Below are positions 31,838 to 40,457 of a DNA stretch of 64,000 nt, one piece after another. The first letter of the stretch is position 1. Every line of letters begins with the position of its first letter. The notes under the pieces are model-generated. The model was given only the letters and a program-made list of their open reading frames with translations. It searched no databases and was not told where the DNA came from. Source of the stretch: CAKZNE01 sp002695025. Its GTDB lineage: Bacteria; Bacteroidota; Bacteroidia; Flavobacteriales; Schleiferiaceae. Made by a program: the position numbers and the translations under genes. The stretch is from the NCBI GenBank assembly GCA_913043285.1, contig CAJWML010000008.1:1-64000 (forward strand), given 5' to 3'.

Positions 31838-32152
31838 TTAGTATTTAACAGCTGTTCCTTCTACATAAGGCCACCAAAATTGATATCCATATCGAACATC
31901 AAAGATGGGATCTGCGCCTTCTTCCTTTGCTCTTTGCCTCAGTTTTTGGAGTAGTTTTTCGGGCCTGTGAAAAATGCTTCCCTCAGCCTGGATATACTTC
32001 AATTCCGTATATTCTCCGGCAGGTTTCGTGGTGGTAAATACAGCAATATCTTCTTCATTAACAGGCTGAATGCTTGCCACCTGAGTGGTGACACAACTGG
32101 TCAGGCCCATTAAAGCTGTTGCCAATAAAATAAAACCCATTTTCTTTTTCAT
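31838..32152 (-). CDS. small lipoprotein of unknown function
   Basis: This 104-residue protein starts at ATG 32150-32152, which gives a lipoprotein signal with lipobox LTSC (Cys20). The mature part is a compact domain with EEGADPIFDVRYGYQFW near the end. It matches small Bacteroidota lipoproteins that I recognise only as a type, without a function. A longer upstream frame would run through the 41-residue gene and is not protein-like. It is the last gene before the AMP phosphorylase unit, 29 bases away. Confidence 0.75.
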   Translation of the reverse strand: MKKKMGFILLATALMGLTSCVTTQVASIQPVNEEDIAVFTTTKPAGEYTELKYIQAEGSIFHRPEKLLQKLRQRAKEEGADPIFDVRYGYQFWWPYVEGTAVKY

Positions 32153-32163
32153 GATCTTATCAT

Positions 32164-32289
32164 TTATTTGAAGATTAACTGAAAAAATGCACCGATAATT
32201 ATCAATGCCAGTATGATGGCCATAAGCCAGTTCCAGACACGGCCCGCTTTGCTTTTCTTTTGATCTGTTGTACGGCAACAATCTTTCAT
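32164..32289 (-). CDS. 41-residue single-pass membrane peptide
   Basis: Translation of the minus strand gives 41 codons from ATG (32287-32289) to TAA (32164-32166). The N terminus is basic with a vicinal Cys pair (MKDCCRTTDQKKSK). One hydrophobic helix follows (about residues 19-40, WNWLMAIILALIIIGAFF). The start overlaps the stop of the copper-oxidase-like gene by one base (TAATG), a typical coupling arrangement. It is too short for standard gene calling. The function is unknown, and the CC pair near the membrane could bind metal. Confidence 0.55.
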   Translation of the reverse strand: MKDCCRTTDQKKSKAGRVWNWLMAIILALIIIGAFFQLIFK

Positions 32290-34262
32290 TATTTGGCCTC
32301 CAGTATTATTTTCGAATTCCATGTTTTCCCATCTGCGTCCAATACTATCACGTACACCCCGGCTGGCAGGGCCGAAAGATCCAAAGCGTAGTGGTCTTCA
32401 GTGTTTGCAATTTCCTTTTTCAGCCAAAGCCGGCCATCAAGGTCTATTATCCTGAGGAGGGCACCGGTAGAGACACTTTCGGGAATTTCAAGCTGAACCT
32501 GCCCGGCTGTAGGGTTGGGGAATACTTTCAGCATTTGGCTTCGGCCGGTATTCCAATCGTTAATTCCCACAGTGCCATCTTCTTCAACCTTCAGCATTTC
32601 AGCGATAGAAGGCACATCATCAACCATCACAAAAAGCATGTAGTAGCCTTCCGGCAATTCCACAGAATCAACGGGCAACTGCACATTAAGGTTATTGCCA
32701 TTTTGTGAAAAGGATAACTCCAGGAAACGGTTGTTGCCAGAGTTCATGAAATGGGTGACAGAAGCCGTGGAAACAAGGCGTACCGCTGTAACTGAGTCCG
32801 CATACGACACGTTTACACTGAGCGAAGCTCCCTTTACAAAGTTGCCAGTAATGGAGTTAATCACCGGGCGGACACCACGAAAAAGGTAGGGAGGCGAAAA
32901 GGCTTCTATGATGCTTGCCGGGGGCTCATTGCCGGGCTGCCCTTCACCGCCCACGGTTATTACCCGCCCATCAGGAACCAAAATAGTGGTGGCGTGGTAC
33001 TCCCGCGCATAGTTAAGGCTGTCCAGCCTGCGCCAGGTATCGTTAGCAGGGTCATACTCATCCGTGAGGTAAAGCTGGCCCCATTGGTTCACAGGAGCCG
33101 GATGGGCTTGGTCTTCTTTGTAGCCTCCGGCCACCATTATTTTCCGGTTGGGCAGCAATACCATTTTGGCCCGCGAACGCATGGGCGCAAAGTTGCTTCC
33201 CAGGCTCCAGCTATTGGTTTGCGGATCGTATATTTCTACCAGGTCGCCCAATTGGTTGGACGTGAAAGAAATGTATCCAATAGCCACGGCCCTTCCGTCA
33301 TCATTGGGAAGCAGGATAAGTTCATGGTCGCTGTGATCGCCATTGGGCATGCGGTTGCTTTGCACAAAATCGGCTGCCATGCTCCATTGATCTGTGGTCG
33401 GGTCAAAGAGTTGAGGTGGGCGGTGCGTCATCAGTATTTTACCATTGTATAGCTGTACAATGGGCGATACTTCGTTGCCCACGGCAATAGTATCTACTAA
33501 GGTGCTTTGGCCGGTAGCCGGGTCGTACAATTCGGTAGTGTTTACCCGCACCGGGTTTTGCAGGCCGCCACCACCCGTCACCAGTATGCGGCCATCTGCC
33601 AATGGGGCTACCGTTGGGTACCAGCGGTAATCCAGCAAGTTTGGCTTCAACTGCCAATTATCGGCCACAGGGTCATAGGTTTTTACCTTTTTGATGCCCG
33701 GCCCATACACCTGCTGGTCTGTTCCGCCCATAAAAATCACCTCCCCGCTGTTGAGCAACAAAGGCCCCACGCATCCCTGCGTGGTATCGTAGCCTGAAGC
33801 TGTGAGTACCTGGTCAGTGGCCGGGTCAAAGAGAAAAGGGTCTTCCGTATCGTGGCAGTAAAAGATAGAGCCATCGGGAAGCAAAATACCCAGGTCTGTC
33901 CCGCCAAGTGACTGAGGCGAGTTCAGCAAAATATTCCACTCGCCCGGATGGGTTTCGGCCTGAAGTGAAAAGTTTAAGGAGGCAAGGCTTGTGCTGAGGT
34001 TCAGCACTGTATCCAGGTAATCCATTCCTTCTTTGGCCACACCGAGAGTATAGCTGCCGCTGGGGACATTGGCAAAAGCATAGCTGCCTGTAAGTGCACT
34101 CCTGGTCTCTTCAAAAAAGGTGGTATCGCCATTGAATAAAATCACCCTGGCATCTTGTACCGGCTGCATATTGCTGTAGGTGATACTGCCGTTGATGGTG
34201 TTTTGGGCTTTAGCCGTGAGGCAAAGCCCAAGCGATAGGATAAATATAAGAGCTTGTTTCAT
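32289..34262 (-). CDS. secreted galactose-oxidase-like copper radical oxidase (kelch, DUF1929, T9SS)
   Basis: This 657-residue exported protein has a signal peptide (residues 1-20), a carboxypeptidase-regulatory-like domain (about 21-102) and a kelch propeller (about 110-455). A galactose-oxidase C-terminal domain (DUF1929, about 465-560) and a T9SS sorting domain (about 580-657) follow. Residues matching the galactose oxidase copper site are present: Cys164 (GCVGP) and Tyr215 (RWYPT) as the cross-linked pair, Tyr422-His423 (EYHAT) and His504 (VTHFMN). It is therefore probably an AA5-type oxidase that uses copper and releases hydrogen peroxide outside the cell. The substrate is unknown. It is followed by the 41-residue gene, which it overlaps by one base. 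Confidence 0.9.
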   Translation of the reverse strand: MKQALIFILSLGLCLTAKAQNTINGSITYSNMQPVQDARVILFNGDTTFFEETRSALTGSYAFANVPSGSYTLGVAKEGMDYLDTVLNLSTSLASLNFSLQAETHPGEWNILLNSPQSLGGTDLGILLPDGSIFYCHDTEDPFLFDPATDQVLTASGYDTTQGCVGPLLLNSGEVIFMGGTDQQVYGPGIKKVKTYDPVADNWQLKPNLLDYRWYPTVAPLADGRILVTGGGGLQNPVRVNTTELYDPATGQSTLVDTIAVGNEVSPIVQLYNGKILMTHRPPQLFDPTTDQWSMAADFVQSNRMPNGDHSDHELILLPNDDGRAVAIGYISFTSNQLGDLVEIYDPQTNSWSLGSNFAPMRSRAKMVLLPNRKIMVAGGYKEDQAHPAPVNQWGQLYLTDEYDPANDTWRRLDSLNYAREYHATTILVPDGRVITVGGEGQPGNEPPASIIEAFSPPYLFRGVRPVINSITGNFVKGASLSVNVSYADSVTAVRLVSTASVTHFMNSGNNRFLELSFSQNGNNLNVQLPVDSVELPEGYYMLFVMVDDVPSIAEMLKVEEDGTVGINDWNTGRSQMLKVFPNPTAGQVQLEIPESVSTGALLRIIDLDGRLWLKKEIANTEDHYALDLSALPAGVYVIVLDADGKTWNSKIILEAK

Positions 34263-34274
34263 GGGTTTCGGTTT

Positions 34275-34814
34275 TTAAGGATGGTGCGGATAATGTGCAT
34301 GGTGCAATGAATCTATTTGATCGTGATGATGAATACCGTGCCCGTTGAAATGGTTGTCATCATTGTGGTGAGGGCCGCCATGCGGGTTGTGGTGGTGCTG
34401 GCCGTGGCCCTGGTTTACCAGTAGCGAATCGTGGTGGTGTACGCTATGGTCACCATGATTGTGATTACCATGATCGTTGTGTCCACCCTGGTGATGCACA
34501 TTGGTGCTGTCGTGGTGGTGATCGTCATGGTTATTTGTATGTGAATAGTTGTGATGGTGGTGCCAGTACAGCGAATCATGATGATGGAACAGGCTGTCGA
34601 AATGATGTTTCTGGCTGTTGTGCTGTGCGTGGACCAGCGAATCGTTGTAGTGCCCCATCATCTGATAGTTTTCTTCCATGCCCTGCACTGCTGCTTTGTC
34701 AGCGGCTGAAAGTTCAGGGTTGTCATTCTCCTCCGCCACGAGATCTTCCTTTTGGCAGGATACGGCCAGGAAAATGACTGCTAAAACGGAAAGTAAAATG
34801 CTTGCATTTTTCAT
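34275..34814 (-). CDS. extremely histidine-rich lipoprotein
   Basis: This 179-residue lipoprotein has the lipobox LAVSC (Cys20). I count 44 histidines in 179 residues, all after residue 53. Short repeats of the type HHHDSL recur (FDSLFHHHDSL, HHHDSLLV, HHHDQIDSL), mixed with HH, NH and GH pairs. It has no fold that I recognise and is probably disordered without metal. Such proteins bind Zn, Cu, Ni or Co in the periplasm or at the surface. It lies 12 bases before the copper-oxidase-like gene and 46 bases after the GH30 gene, so it may buffer or deliver copper to the oxidase. That link is inference. Confidence 0.88.
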   Translation of the reverse strand: MKNASILLSVLAVIFLAVSCQKEDLVAEENDNPELSAADKAAVQGMEENYQMMGHYNDSLVHAQHNSQKHHFDSLFHHHDSLYWHHHHNYSHTNNHDDHHHDSTNVHHQGGHNDHGNHNHGDHSVHHHDSLLVNQGHGQHHHNPHGGPHHNDDNHFNGHGIHHHDQIDSLHHAHYPHHP

Positions 34815-34860
34815 TGTTGTTGCTATTTATTTTCTATCATTACTAATGTGCGTAAGACAT

Positions 34861-36477
34861 CTATTTTGAAATTAATACTTTGGCCGTCCAGGTTTTATTA
34901 TCATCTTTTAACCTTACCCAATACAGCCCTTTGGATAGGTGGGATATATTGAGTTGCTGAATGCCAGTACCTGTGAACTGTACTTCCTTTATGTGCTGCC
35001 CATTACTGTTTAGGAGCGTAATCTTTCCTTTGCTGGCTTCATCAGGGATCTGAATATTTATGACATCCCTGGCGGGGTTGGGGTAGATGGTTAGTGGTAA
35101 AATGTTTTCTGAAAGAGAATTATTCATTCCCAAACTGGGGTTGACTGTGGTAAAAGTGGTTATGCTGTTGGGGGCGAGGGTAGCCGTGAAGCTGTTGTTT
35201 GGCACTGTGATGTCCGGCAAAATCGCCCAGTTTTCTGTCTGACTAGTTCTTATTGCTTTTAGTGTTGCCAGATTATTCAATCCATTTATAGCAAAATCAA
35301 CTGTTTGAGCAACACCATGATTGTTTAAAACGACAATCGTCATATCTGCTCCGTCTTTATAGGCGGTAACACGGACATCATTGTTGGACGAAGCCGCATC
35401 AATACGTTGTGAACCCTGTTTTACGTACCTGGAGTACTGCCCCGTTACATAATATTGTTTATTGATGGTGTAGCCGGTATAGCTCGTGCCTGAAAAATTC
35501 AGGCTTATATACTGCGTTCCATTGCTTTCCTGCGATCCAAAAAATCCCCACATGTAATCTACTGCCGAAACATTGTAATTGGCAATTACATCGTGTATCA
35601 GGTTTCCCCAGTCAAAGGCATTTGGGCGCGAATATTCCGTCATCCATACCGGAACATTGTATTGCTGCCCAAGCTGCATCATGGCGGTCTTGTTGGCATT
35701 GCTTCCACCATACAGGTGATAGGCCAATGCTCCGACATATTCCCTTGCCACTGTGTCTGCCATGATTATCTGTGACCTGGCGTAGGCCTCATTGGCGTTC
35801 AGGTCGTCCGGCACCACGATTTTCGTGTTGATACCGGCAGTGTCCAACTTCGGGCCGAGTAATTTGATACAGTCTCTCAGGTACTCACCCGACCAGATGC
35901 CGCCCCTTATATACCCTGGTTCGTTCATAATGGCGTAGTACGGCAGTTCGTACCCCTGGTCTTTCCATCTTTTGATGATGGCAAAAGCCCATTCGGCATA
36001 TTCCTCCGGATTGCTTTCGGTCATCCAGTCTTCTATTTTTATGGTGGAAGGGAAATAGGTATTCACCCCCCTGGGAACGACCCTTGACACGTAATCGATA
36101 TGGGCATCCATCTTTTTCCAGGAAAAATCGAATTGAGAAGTGTCCGTAACGTAAGGGTTGTTATTGTCATTGGGGTTTTCTATCGGGCCATCCTCACCGG
36201 TAGCAGGCCGTACACGGGTCAGGCCCAATTCGTTGTACAGCAAATTTAAAATGGTATCTTCCTCTGCTGCACTTATCACCAGCCCGGCCGTTATGGGGTC
36301 TGAGGTGGTGCCGCCAATTACGTGCGGATCGTTGAACACCCGCAGAGAAGAGCCGAACCCTTCCATTGTCTGGTTAACATTAATGGCATTAATATTAATG
36401 CTCACGTTTTGAGCGGTTAGTCCTGTTGAACTTAAAATGCCCAGACTTAATATTGTCAAAATTTTCAACGTTCTCAT
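34861..36477 (-). CDS. secreted GH30 glycoside hydrolase with T9SS sorting domain
   Basis: This 538-residue exported enzyme has a signal peptide ending near residue 22 (LTAQN) and a GH30-type (beta/alpha)8 domain with an appended beta domain. A T9SS sorting domain occupies about residues 460-538. The N-terminal MEGFGSSLR and the catalytic acid/base Glu186 (MNEPG) fit, with a nucleophile candidate Glu281 (WMTEYSRP). Substrates in GH30 include glucuronoxylan, beta-glucans and glucosylceramide, and the choice cannot be made here. The gene follows the M43 protease gene by 11 bases, so a single transcript probably exports both. Confidence 0.9.
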   Translation of the reverse strand: MRTLKILTILSLGILSSTGLTAQNVSININAINVNQTMEGFGSSLRVFNDPHVIGGTTSDPITAGLVISAAEEDTILNLLYNELGLTRVRPATGEDGPIENPNDNNNPYVTDTSQFDFSWKKMDAHIDYVSRVVPRGVNTYFPSTIKIEDWMTESNPEEYAEWAFAIIKRWKDQGYELPYYAIMNEPGYIRGGIWSGEYLRDCIKLLGPKLDTAGINTKIVVPDDLNANEAYARSQIIMADTVAREYVGALAYHLYGGSNANKTAMMQLGQQYNVPVWMTEYSRPNAFDWGNLIHDVIANYNVSAVDYMWGFFGSQESNGTQYISLNFSGTSYTGYTINKQYYVTGQYSRYVKQGSQRIDAASSNNDVRVTAYKDGADMTIVVLNNHGVAQTVDFAINGLNNLATLKAIRTSQTENWAILPDITVPNNSFTATLAPNSITTFTTVNPSLGMNNSLSENILPLTIYPNPARDVINIQIPDEASKGKITLLNSNGQHIKEVQFTGTGIQQLNISHLSKGLYWVRLKDDNKTWTAKVLISK

Positions 36478-36488
36478 GCTTTTTGATT

Positions 36489-38555
36489 TTAGTTGTTAGT
36501 AATAACCATCCGAATACTTCTTTTGGTGCTTCCAGTGCCTATCCGTACAAAATAGATTCCCTTTGGCAGGCTTTCGGTTGGTAACATCCTCTGATGTTCT
36601 CCTGAATTCTCAATGCCCTGGTCAAAAGCCTTTATGAGCTGGCCCTGGGAATTATAAATGCCAATGCTAACCTGCCCTGGCTCAGCAAGGGTATAACTGA
36701 GCGTACTGTTTCCGTTAGTAGGATTGGGATAGAGGGACAGGCTCTTGATAGTATGGGGCACTTCTTCCAAACCCACAGATGGTGCAGAACCATCTCCTAC
36801 ATAAATATCATCAATGTAAAGATTGTTGCCGCCATCGGTAACATTTACAATCTTAACCTGGGCATAGGTACTGTTGCGGTAGGCGTTTAAAGAGATATAA
36901 GCCTCTTTCCACTGGGTAGAATCTGGGATAAACGGGGTGGTTTGCGTGGGGCCGGTGGCCAATGCACTTTGCGTTCTGTAAAATACCCGGTTATAGTTTA
37001 CACCACAGTCTGTGGACAGGAGTACCAGCATCTCATCTGAAAAAGTGGGGTCTGATTTTGCATACGCCCAACTGAAACTCATGTACACATTGGAATCGGG
37101 ATTTGCTGTTGTTAAATCAAAGTAGGGCAATACCAACTCATCGGAAGAACCGTAATTCGTATTGATAAGGTTGTTGATTTTTAGGGAGTAGTTTCCTGAA
37201 ACCGAAGCCATCGAATCCAGTTCCCAGGTTATGCCACCATCCAGGTTGTTGATAGTGAGGGTAGATGGGGGGTAAATTCCACTATCAAAGTTTTCTTTGA
37301 AGGATAGCGGGTCACCGGTTCCGGGAAGGCTAACGGTAATGTAATTGGTTATCTCCAGGCTATCGCTGCCCGTGCTGTCAGATACCACCAGTTTTACGGC
37401 ATACGTGCCCACTGTATTGTAGGTTACGGTTGGGTTTTGGGCAGTTGAAGTTGCAGGGGTACCTCCTGAAAATGTCCATTGCCAGGTTGTAGGGTTATTG
37501 AGGGAGATGTCCATAAAATAGACGCTATTGCCGACACATATATCAGTAGTGAGCGTTACAAAATCGGCTGTTACGGGGCAAACGGAAGGAGCCACATAAT
37601 TGCTGTCGCACCCGGTTGCTACCAGGTTGGCCGGCTGCCATATCTGTGTACGGATGGTATCGAGCGTGGCTTGTATGCGTTTCCTTTGCCCGTTGGTAAA
37701 CATATTTTGACAGGTACCCGGAGTATAGTTCAAGTAATTTTCTTTCTGGTCGTTCTTATCGGGCACATCATTAGAGCAGGTGTTTTTGGTGCTGCAGTTA
37801 TAACTTGGCAAAGCCTGTGGCGGTGTATCGCATACATAATCGCCATCGGAACAAGTATCGGTTCCACAGCCGTTATTAAAGGTGTGGTAAAGCCCAAACC
37901 AATGGCCCAGTTCATGGGTGGTGGTTCTTCCTACACCAGATGAAGCGGTTCCTGTATTTCCAAAAAGGTTGTGCCTCACTACTACACCGTCCTCAGCGGG
38001 TGGCCCTCCGGGAAAGGAGGAATAGCCCCCTACATTTCCATTAATACTTTTTACAATGTAGATATTCAGGTAACGGGTATTGTCCCAAAAGCTCAGTTCT
38101 TTCAAAAGTGCCCGTTGATAGCTTTGATGATTGGTAAGGGGTGAATTGACCCTTACAATACCGTTGGTACAATTGCCGTACGGGTCTTTGTTGGCCAAAC
38201 AAAAGCGGACTTTGGTATCCACCCCATTGCCATCACCATTGGTGCCGGGCATTTTTCCATAATCTTCATTGAGGATTTGTATCTGGCTCTGTACCTGTGC
38301 ATCAGATATGTTCTCCGGGCCTCCGTTGTGAATGATGTGTACCACTACCGGTATAGTTCGGACACTATCTGAAGATTCTTTTTTAAACGCTGATGCCAAC
38401 TTCTTTTGGAGGGCAGCCTGTATTTTTCCTTCTGCCGCCTGCAGGGATTTATTATTGGTATACTGGTCAAAATAGCAGGGTATGGTATTTTGCGAAAACA
38501 GCGAAAAACTGCTAAGGGCCAGCAAGGCTATGAAACAAGTATTTTTGATTCTCAT
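36489..38555 (-). CDS. secreted M43 metalloprotease with PKD and T9SS domains
   Basis: This 688-residue exported protease has a signal peptide (residues 1-21) and a cytophagalysin-type (M43) catalytic domain. The zinc site reads THELGHWFGLYH (His214, Glu215, His218, His224). The Met-turn segment is NYLNYTPGTC, where other M43 enzymes usually have NYM, so the turn Met is replaced by Leu. A PKD domain (about residues 330-410), a beta-sandwich jelly-roll region and a C-terminal T9SS sorting domain (about 610-688) follow. It probably digests proteins outside the cell. It is the first of the secreted-enzyme genes and follows a 74-residue gene by 9 bases. Confidence 0.9.
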   Translation of the reverse strand: MRIKNTCFIALLALSSFSLFSQNTIPCYFDQYTNNKSLQAAEGKIQAALQKKLASAFKKESSDSVRTIPVVVHIIHNGGPENISDAQVQSQIQILNEDYGKMPGTNGDGNGVDTKVRFCLANKDPYGNCTNGIVRVNSPLTNHQSYQRALLKELSFWDNTRYLNIYIVKSINGNVGGYSSFPGGPPAEDGVVVRHNLFGNTGTASSGVGRTTTHELGHWFGLYHTFNNGCGTDTCSDGDYVCDTPPQALPSYNCSTKNTCSNDVPDKNDQKENYLNYTPGTCQNMFTNGQRKRIQATLDTIRTQIWQPANLVATGCDSNYVAPSVCPVTADFVTLTTDICVGNSVYFMDISLNNPTTWQWTFSGGTPATSTAQNPTVTYNTVGTYAVKLVVSDSTGSDSLEITNYITVSLPGTGDPLSFKENFDSGIYPPSTLTINNLDGGITWELDSMASVSGNYSLKINNLINTNYGSSDELVLPYFDLTTANPDSNVYMSFSWAYAKSDPTFSDEMLVLLSTDCGVNYNRVFYRTQSALATGPTQTTPFIPDSTQWKEAYISLNAYRNSTYAQVKIVNVTDGGNNLYIDDIYVGDGSAPSVGLEEVPHTIKSLSLYPNPTNGNSTLSYTLAEPGQVSIGIYNSQGQLIKAFDQGIENSGEHQRMLPTESLPKGIYFVRIGTGSTKRSIRMVITNN

Positions 38556-38564
38556 ATTGTGTTT

Positions 38565-38789
38565 TTATTGGTGTTTGTCTAATTGGGAAACTTTAAATTT
38601 TTTCTGCAAAACAAGGGCAGTGGCTATCTGTTCCCATTTCATATCCAGCTCCTTTTTGCACCAATCTATCAATTTTGCCTGTTCACCTTCAGCAATAGCG
38701 TTCACTGTTTTTTCCAGTTCCTTCTTTAAAAGGCTTTCATCAAAACTCACTCTTTTTAATATGGCCTGATGATATTCCAGCGTATTCAT
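38565..38789 (-). CDS. 74-residue helical protein of unknown function
   Basis: This 74-residue soluble protein is mostly charged alpha-helix (FDESLLKKELEKTVNAI, then KLIDWCKKELDMKWEQ) with one Cys. I recognise no family. It has no signal sequence, unlike the secreted enzymes that follow. Its start overlaps the stop of the MBL-fold gene by four bases (38786-38789), so it is probably coupled to that nuclease-like protein. A small regulatory or partner protein would fit, as inference. Confidence 0.65.
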   Translation of the reverse strand: MNTLEYHQAILKRVSFDESLLKKELEKTVNAIAEGEQAKLIDWCKKELDMKWEQIATALVLQKKFKVSQLDKHQ

Positions 38790-40180
38790 ATTATTCTGTT
38801 TTTTTGATTCAATTCTTCAATTTCGTATAGCTGTGGCACTTTAGCCTCCCAGCCATACGTGTCTTTTATCTTTACCCGCAGGGCATCGGCTGGGTGAGGC
38901 TCTCCGTGTGTGATGAAAATCTTTTGAGGGGCACTCTCGATCTCACTCAGCCAGTCCAAAAGTTCATCCTGGTCAGCATGGGCAGAAAGCCCGTGCAGGG
39001 CATCCACTTTGGCCTTTACACGATAATATTTGCCGTAAATCTTTAGCTCTTCGGCACCCTCCTGTAGGTGGCGTCCGTTGGTGCCTTCCGCCTGGTAACC
39101 GGCCAGTAAAATGGTGGTATTCTCTTTATAGCTGTACTGCGCCAAATAGTTGAGTATGCGGCCACCGTTTACCATACCACTGCCGGCTATCACCACCTTT
39201 GGCTTGCTGTCTCGCATGATTTCCAGTGTGTCTTTGTAAGAGGTGGTCACCTTTATATTGCGGCACATCTCTTCGCAATCGGCAGCACTGAGTTTGTGCC
39301 ATTTACTGCTGTGGTGAAGAATTTTCAGCACATTGGCTCCCATTGGGCTGTCCAGGTACACCGGAATGTCAGGGATGCTCCGGGCATTTTTCAACTGCCA
39401 GAGGTAATACATCAGCAATTGGGCTCGCTCTACCGCAAAACTGGGGATGAGCAGAATACCATTGCTTTCTATGGTTTCAAGAATGTGTGTTTTCAGACGC
39501 TCCATTATATCTTCATGGAGGTGCCTGCTGTTGCCGTAAGTGGACTCGATAAATAAAACATCTGCTTTTTCAGGCTTTTGCGGGGGATGCAGCAAAGGGT
39601 CTTCGCTACGGCCAATGTCACCGGAAAAGACCAGCAGCTTTCCATCCATTTCCAGCTCTATAAAAGTAGAGCCCAGGATGTGGCCGTTGTAACGGTGGCG
39701 GTAGCGGATGTTTTCGCCCAATGCTATCCACTTGTCAAGTGGTTGCTGCCTAAACAGGGGCAGGGTTTTCTCTACGTCTTTCGTGTCATAAAGAGGTTCT
39801 GCAGGCTTATGTTTTGAATATCCTTCCTGGTTGACACGTTCTGCCCGCTCCTCTTGTATTTTGGCACTGTCACGAAGAATAACTTCAGCTATCTCCAGCG
39901 TGGGGGCGGTGCCATACACCGGGCCGCGATAGCCCATTTTCATTAGCCTGGGCAAAAAGCCCGTGTGGTCCATATGGCCATGGGTGAGGATGACCACATC
40001 TATAGTACCGGCTTCCACCGGCAGGTAGTCCCAATTGAGCTTGCGCAGGTTTTTTACACCCTGAAAAAGTCCGCAATCAATCAGGATTTTTTTCTCAGCG
40101 GTTTCCACCAAATACTTGGAACCGGTAACGGTGCCGGCTGCGCCCAAAAAGTGGATGTTGATGTAGGGTGATTTTTCCAT
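38786..40180 (-). CDS. MBL-fold beta-CASP hydrolase, RNase-like (CPSF type)
   Basis: This 464-residue cytoplasmic protein starts at ATG 40178-40180. The metal site HGHMDH is at residues 67-72, preceded by the typical LIDCGLFQG strand. A beta-CASP insert and a C-terminal RNA-specificity region with GLSAHADQDELL and THGEPHPADALR follow. These features match the CPSF73/Integrator-like bacterial MBL proteins, which are predicted to cut or trim RNA. The actual substrate is unproven. The gene starts 11 bases after a small Cys-tailed protein gene and overlaps the 74-residue gene. Confidence 0.9.
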   Translation of the reverse strand: MEKSPYINIHFLGAAGTVTGSKYLVETAEKKILIDCGLFQGVKNLRKLNWDYLPVEAGTIDVVILTHGHMDHTGFLPRLMKMGYRGPVYGTAPTLEIAEVILRDSAKIQEERAERVNQEGYSKHKPAEPLYDTKDVEKTLPLFRQQPLDKWIALGENIRYRHRYNGHILGSTFIELEMDGKLLVFSGDIGRSEDPLLHPPQKPEKADVLFIESTYGNSRHLHEDIMERLKTHILETIESNGILLIPSFAVERAQLLMYYLWQLKNARSIPDIPVYLDSPMGANVLKILHHSSKWHKLSAADCEEMCRNIKVTTSYKDTLEIMRDSKPKVVIAGSGMVNGGRILNYLAQYSYKENTTILLAGYQAEGTNGRHLQEGAEELKIYGKYYRVKAKVDALHGLSAHADQDELLDWLSEIESAPQKIFITHGEPHPADALRVKIKDTYGWEAKVPQLYEIEELNQKNRII

Positions 40181-40191
40181 TTTTCTTATTT

Positions 40192-40446
40192 TTAATGTCC
40201 GCCACAGCAAGGTGGTAGCGGGTTTTTGCCTTTGTTGTTTTCGCTTAAATCCATTATTGCCCTGTACAGAATAGGATAATCTTCCTTGATGAGCAGGGCT
40301 ACGTTTTTGGTGCTTTGTGGGTCTGAGGTTACCATTTCCAGCAGCACCTCAAATGCCTCTTCGAGTTTTCGCGGTTCAGCTTCCATTACTTTGTAAAAAG
40401 GTTCTAAATCCGTTTCATTTGATGATTTCTTTTCCCTGGTTTTCAT
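40192..40446 (-). CDS. 84-residue protein of unknown function with CCGGH tail
   Basis: This protein starts at ATG 40444-40446, which leaves 11 bases after the ATP-cone gene. A frame extended upstream would overlap that gene and is not supported. It is a small, mostly helical protein. Its tail ends PLPPCCGGH, a Cys-Cys-Gly-Gly-His terminus that could bind metal or be modified. I recognise no family. It sits between the ATP-cone/nuclease-like gene and the MBL-fold RNase-like gene. Confidence 0.6.
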   Translation of the reverse strand: MKTREKKSSNETDLEPFYKVMEAEPRKLEEAFEVLLEMVTSDPQSTKNVALLIKEDYPILYRAIMDLSENNKGKNPLPPCCGGH

Positions 40447-40457
40447 TTTATCGGTAT

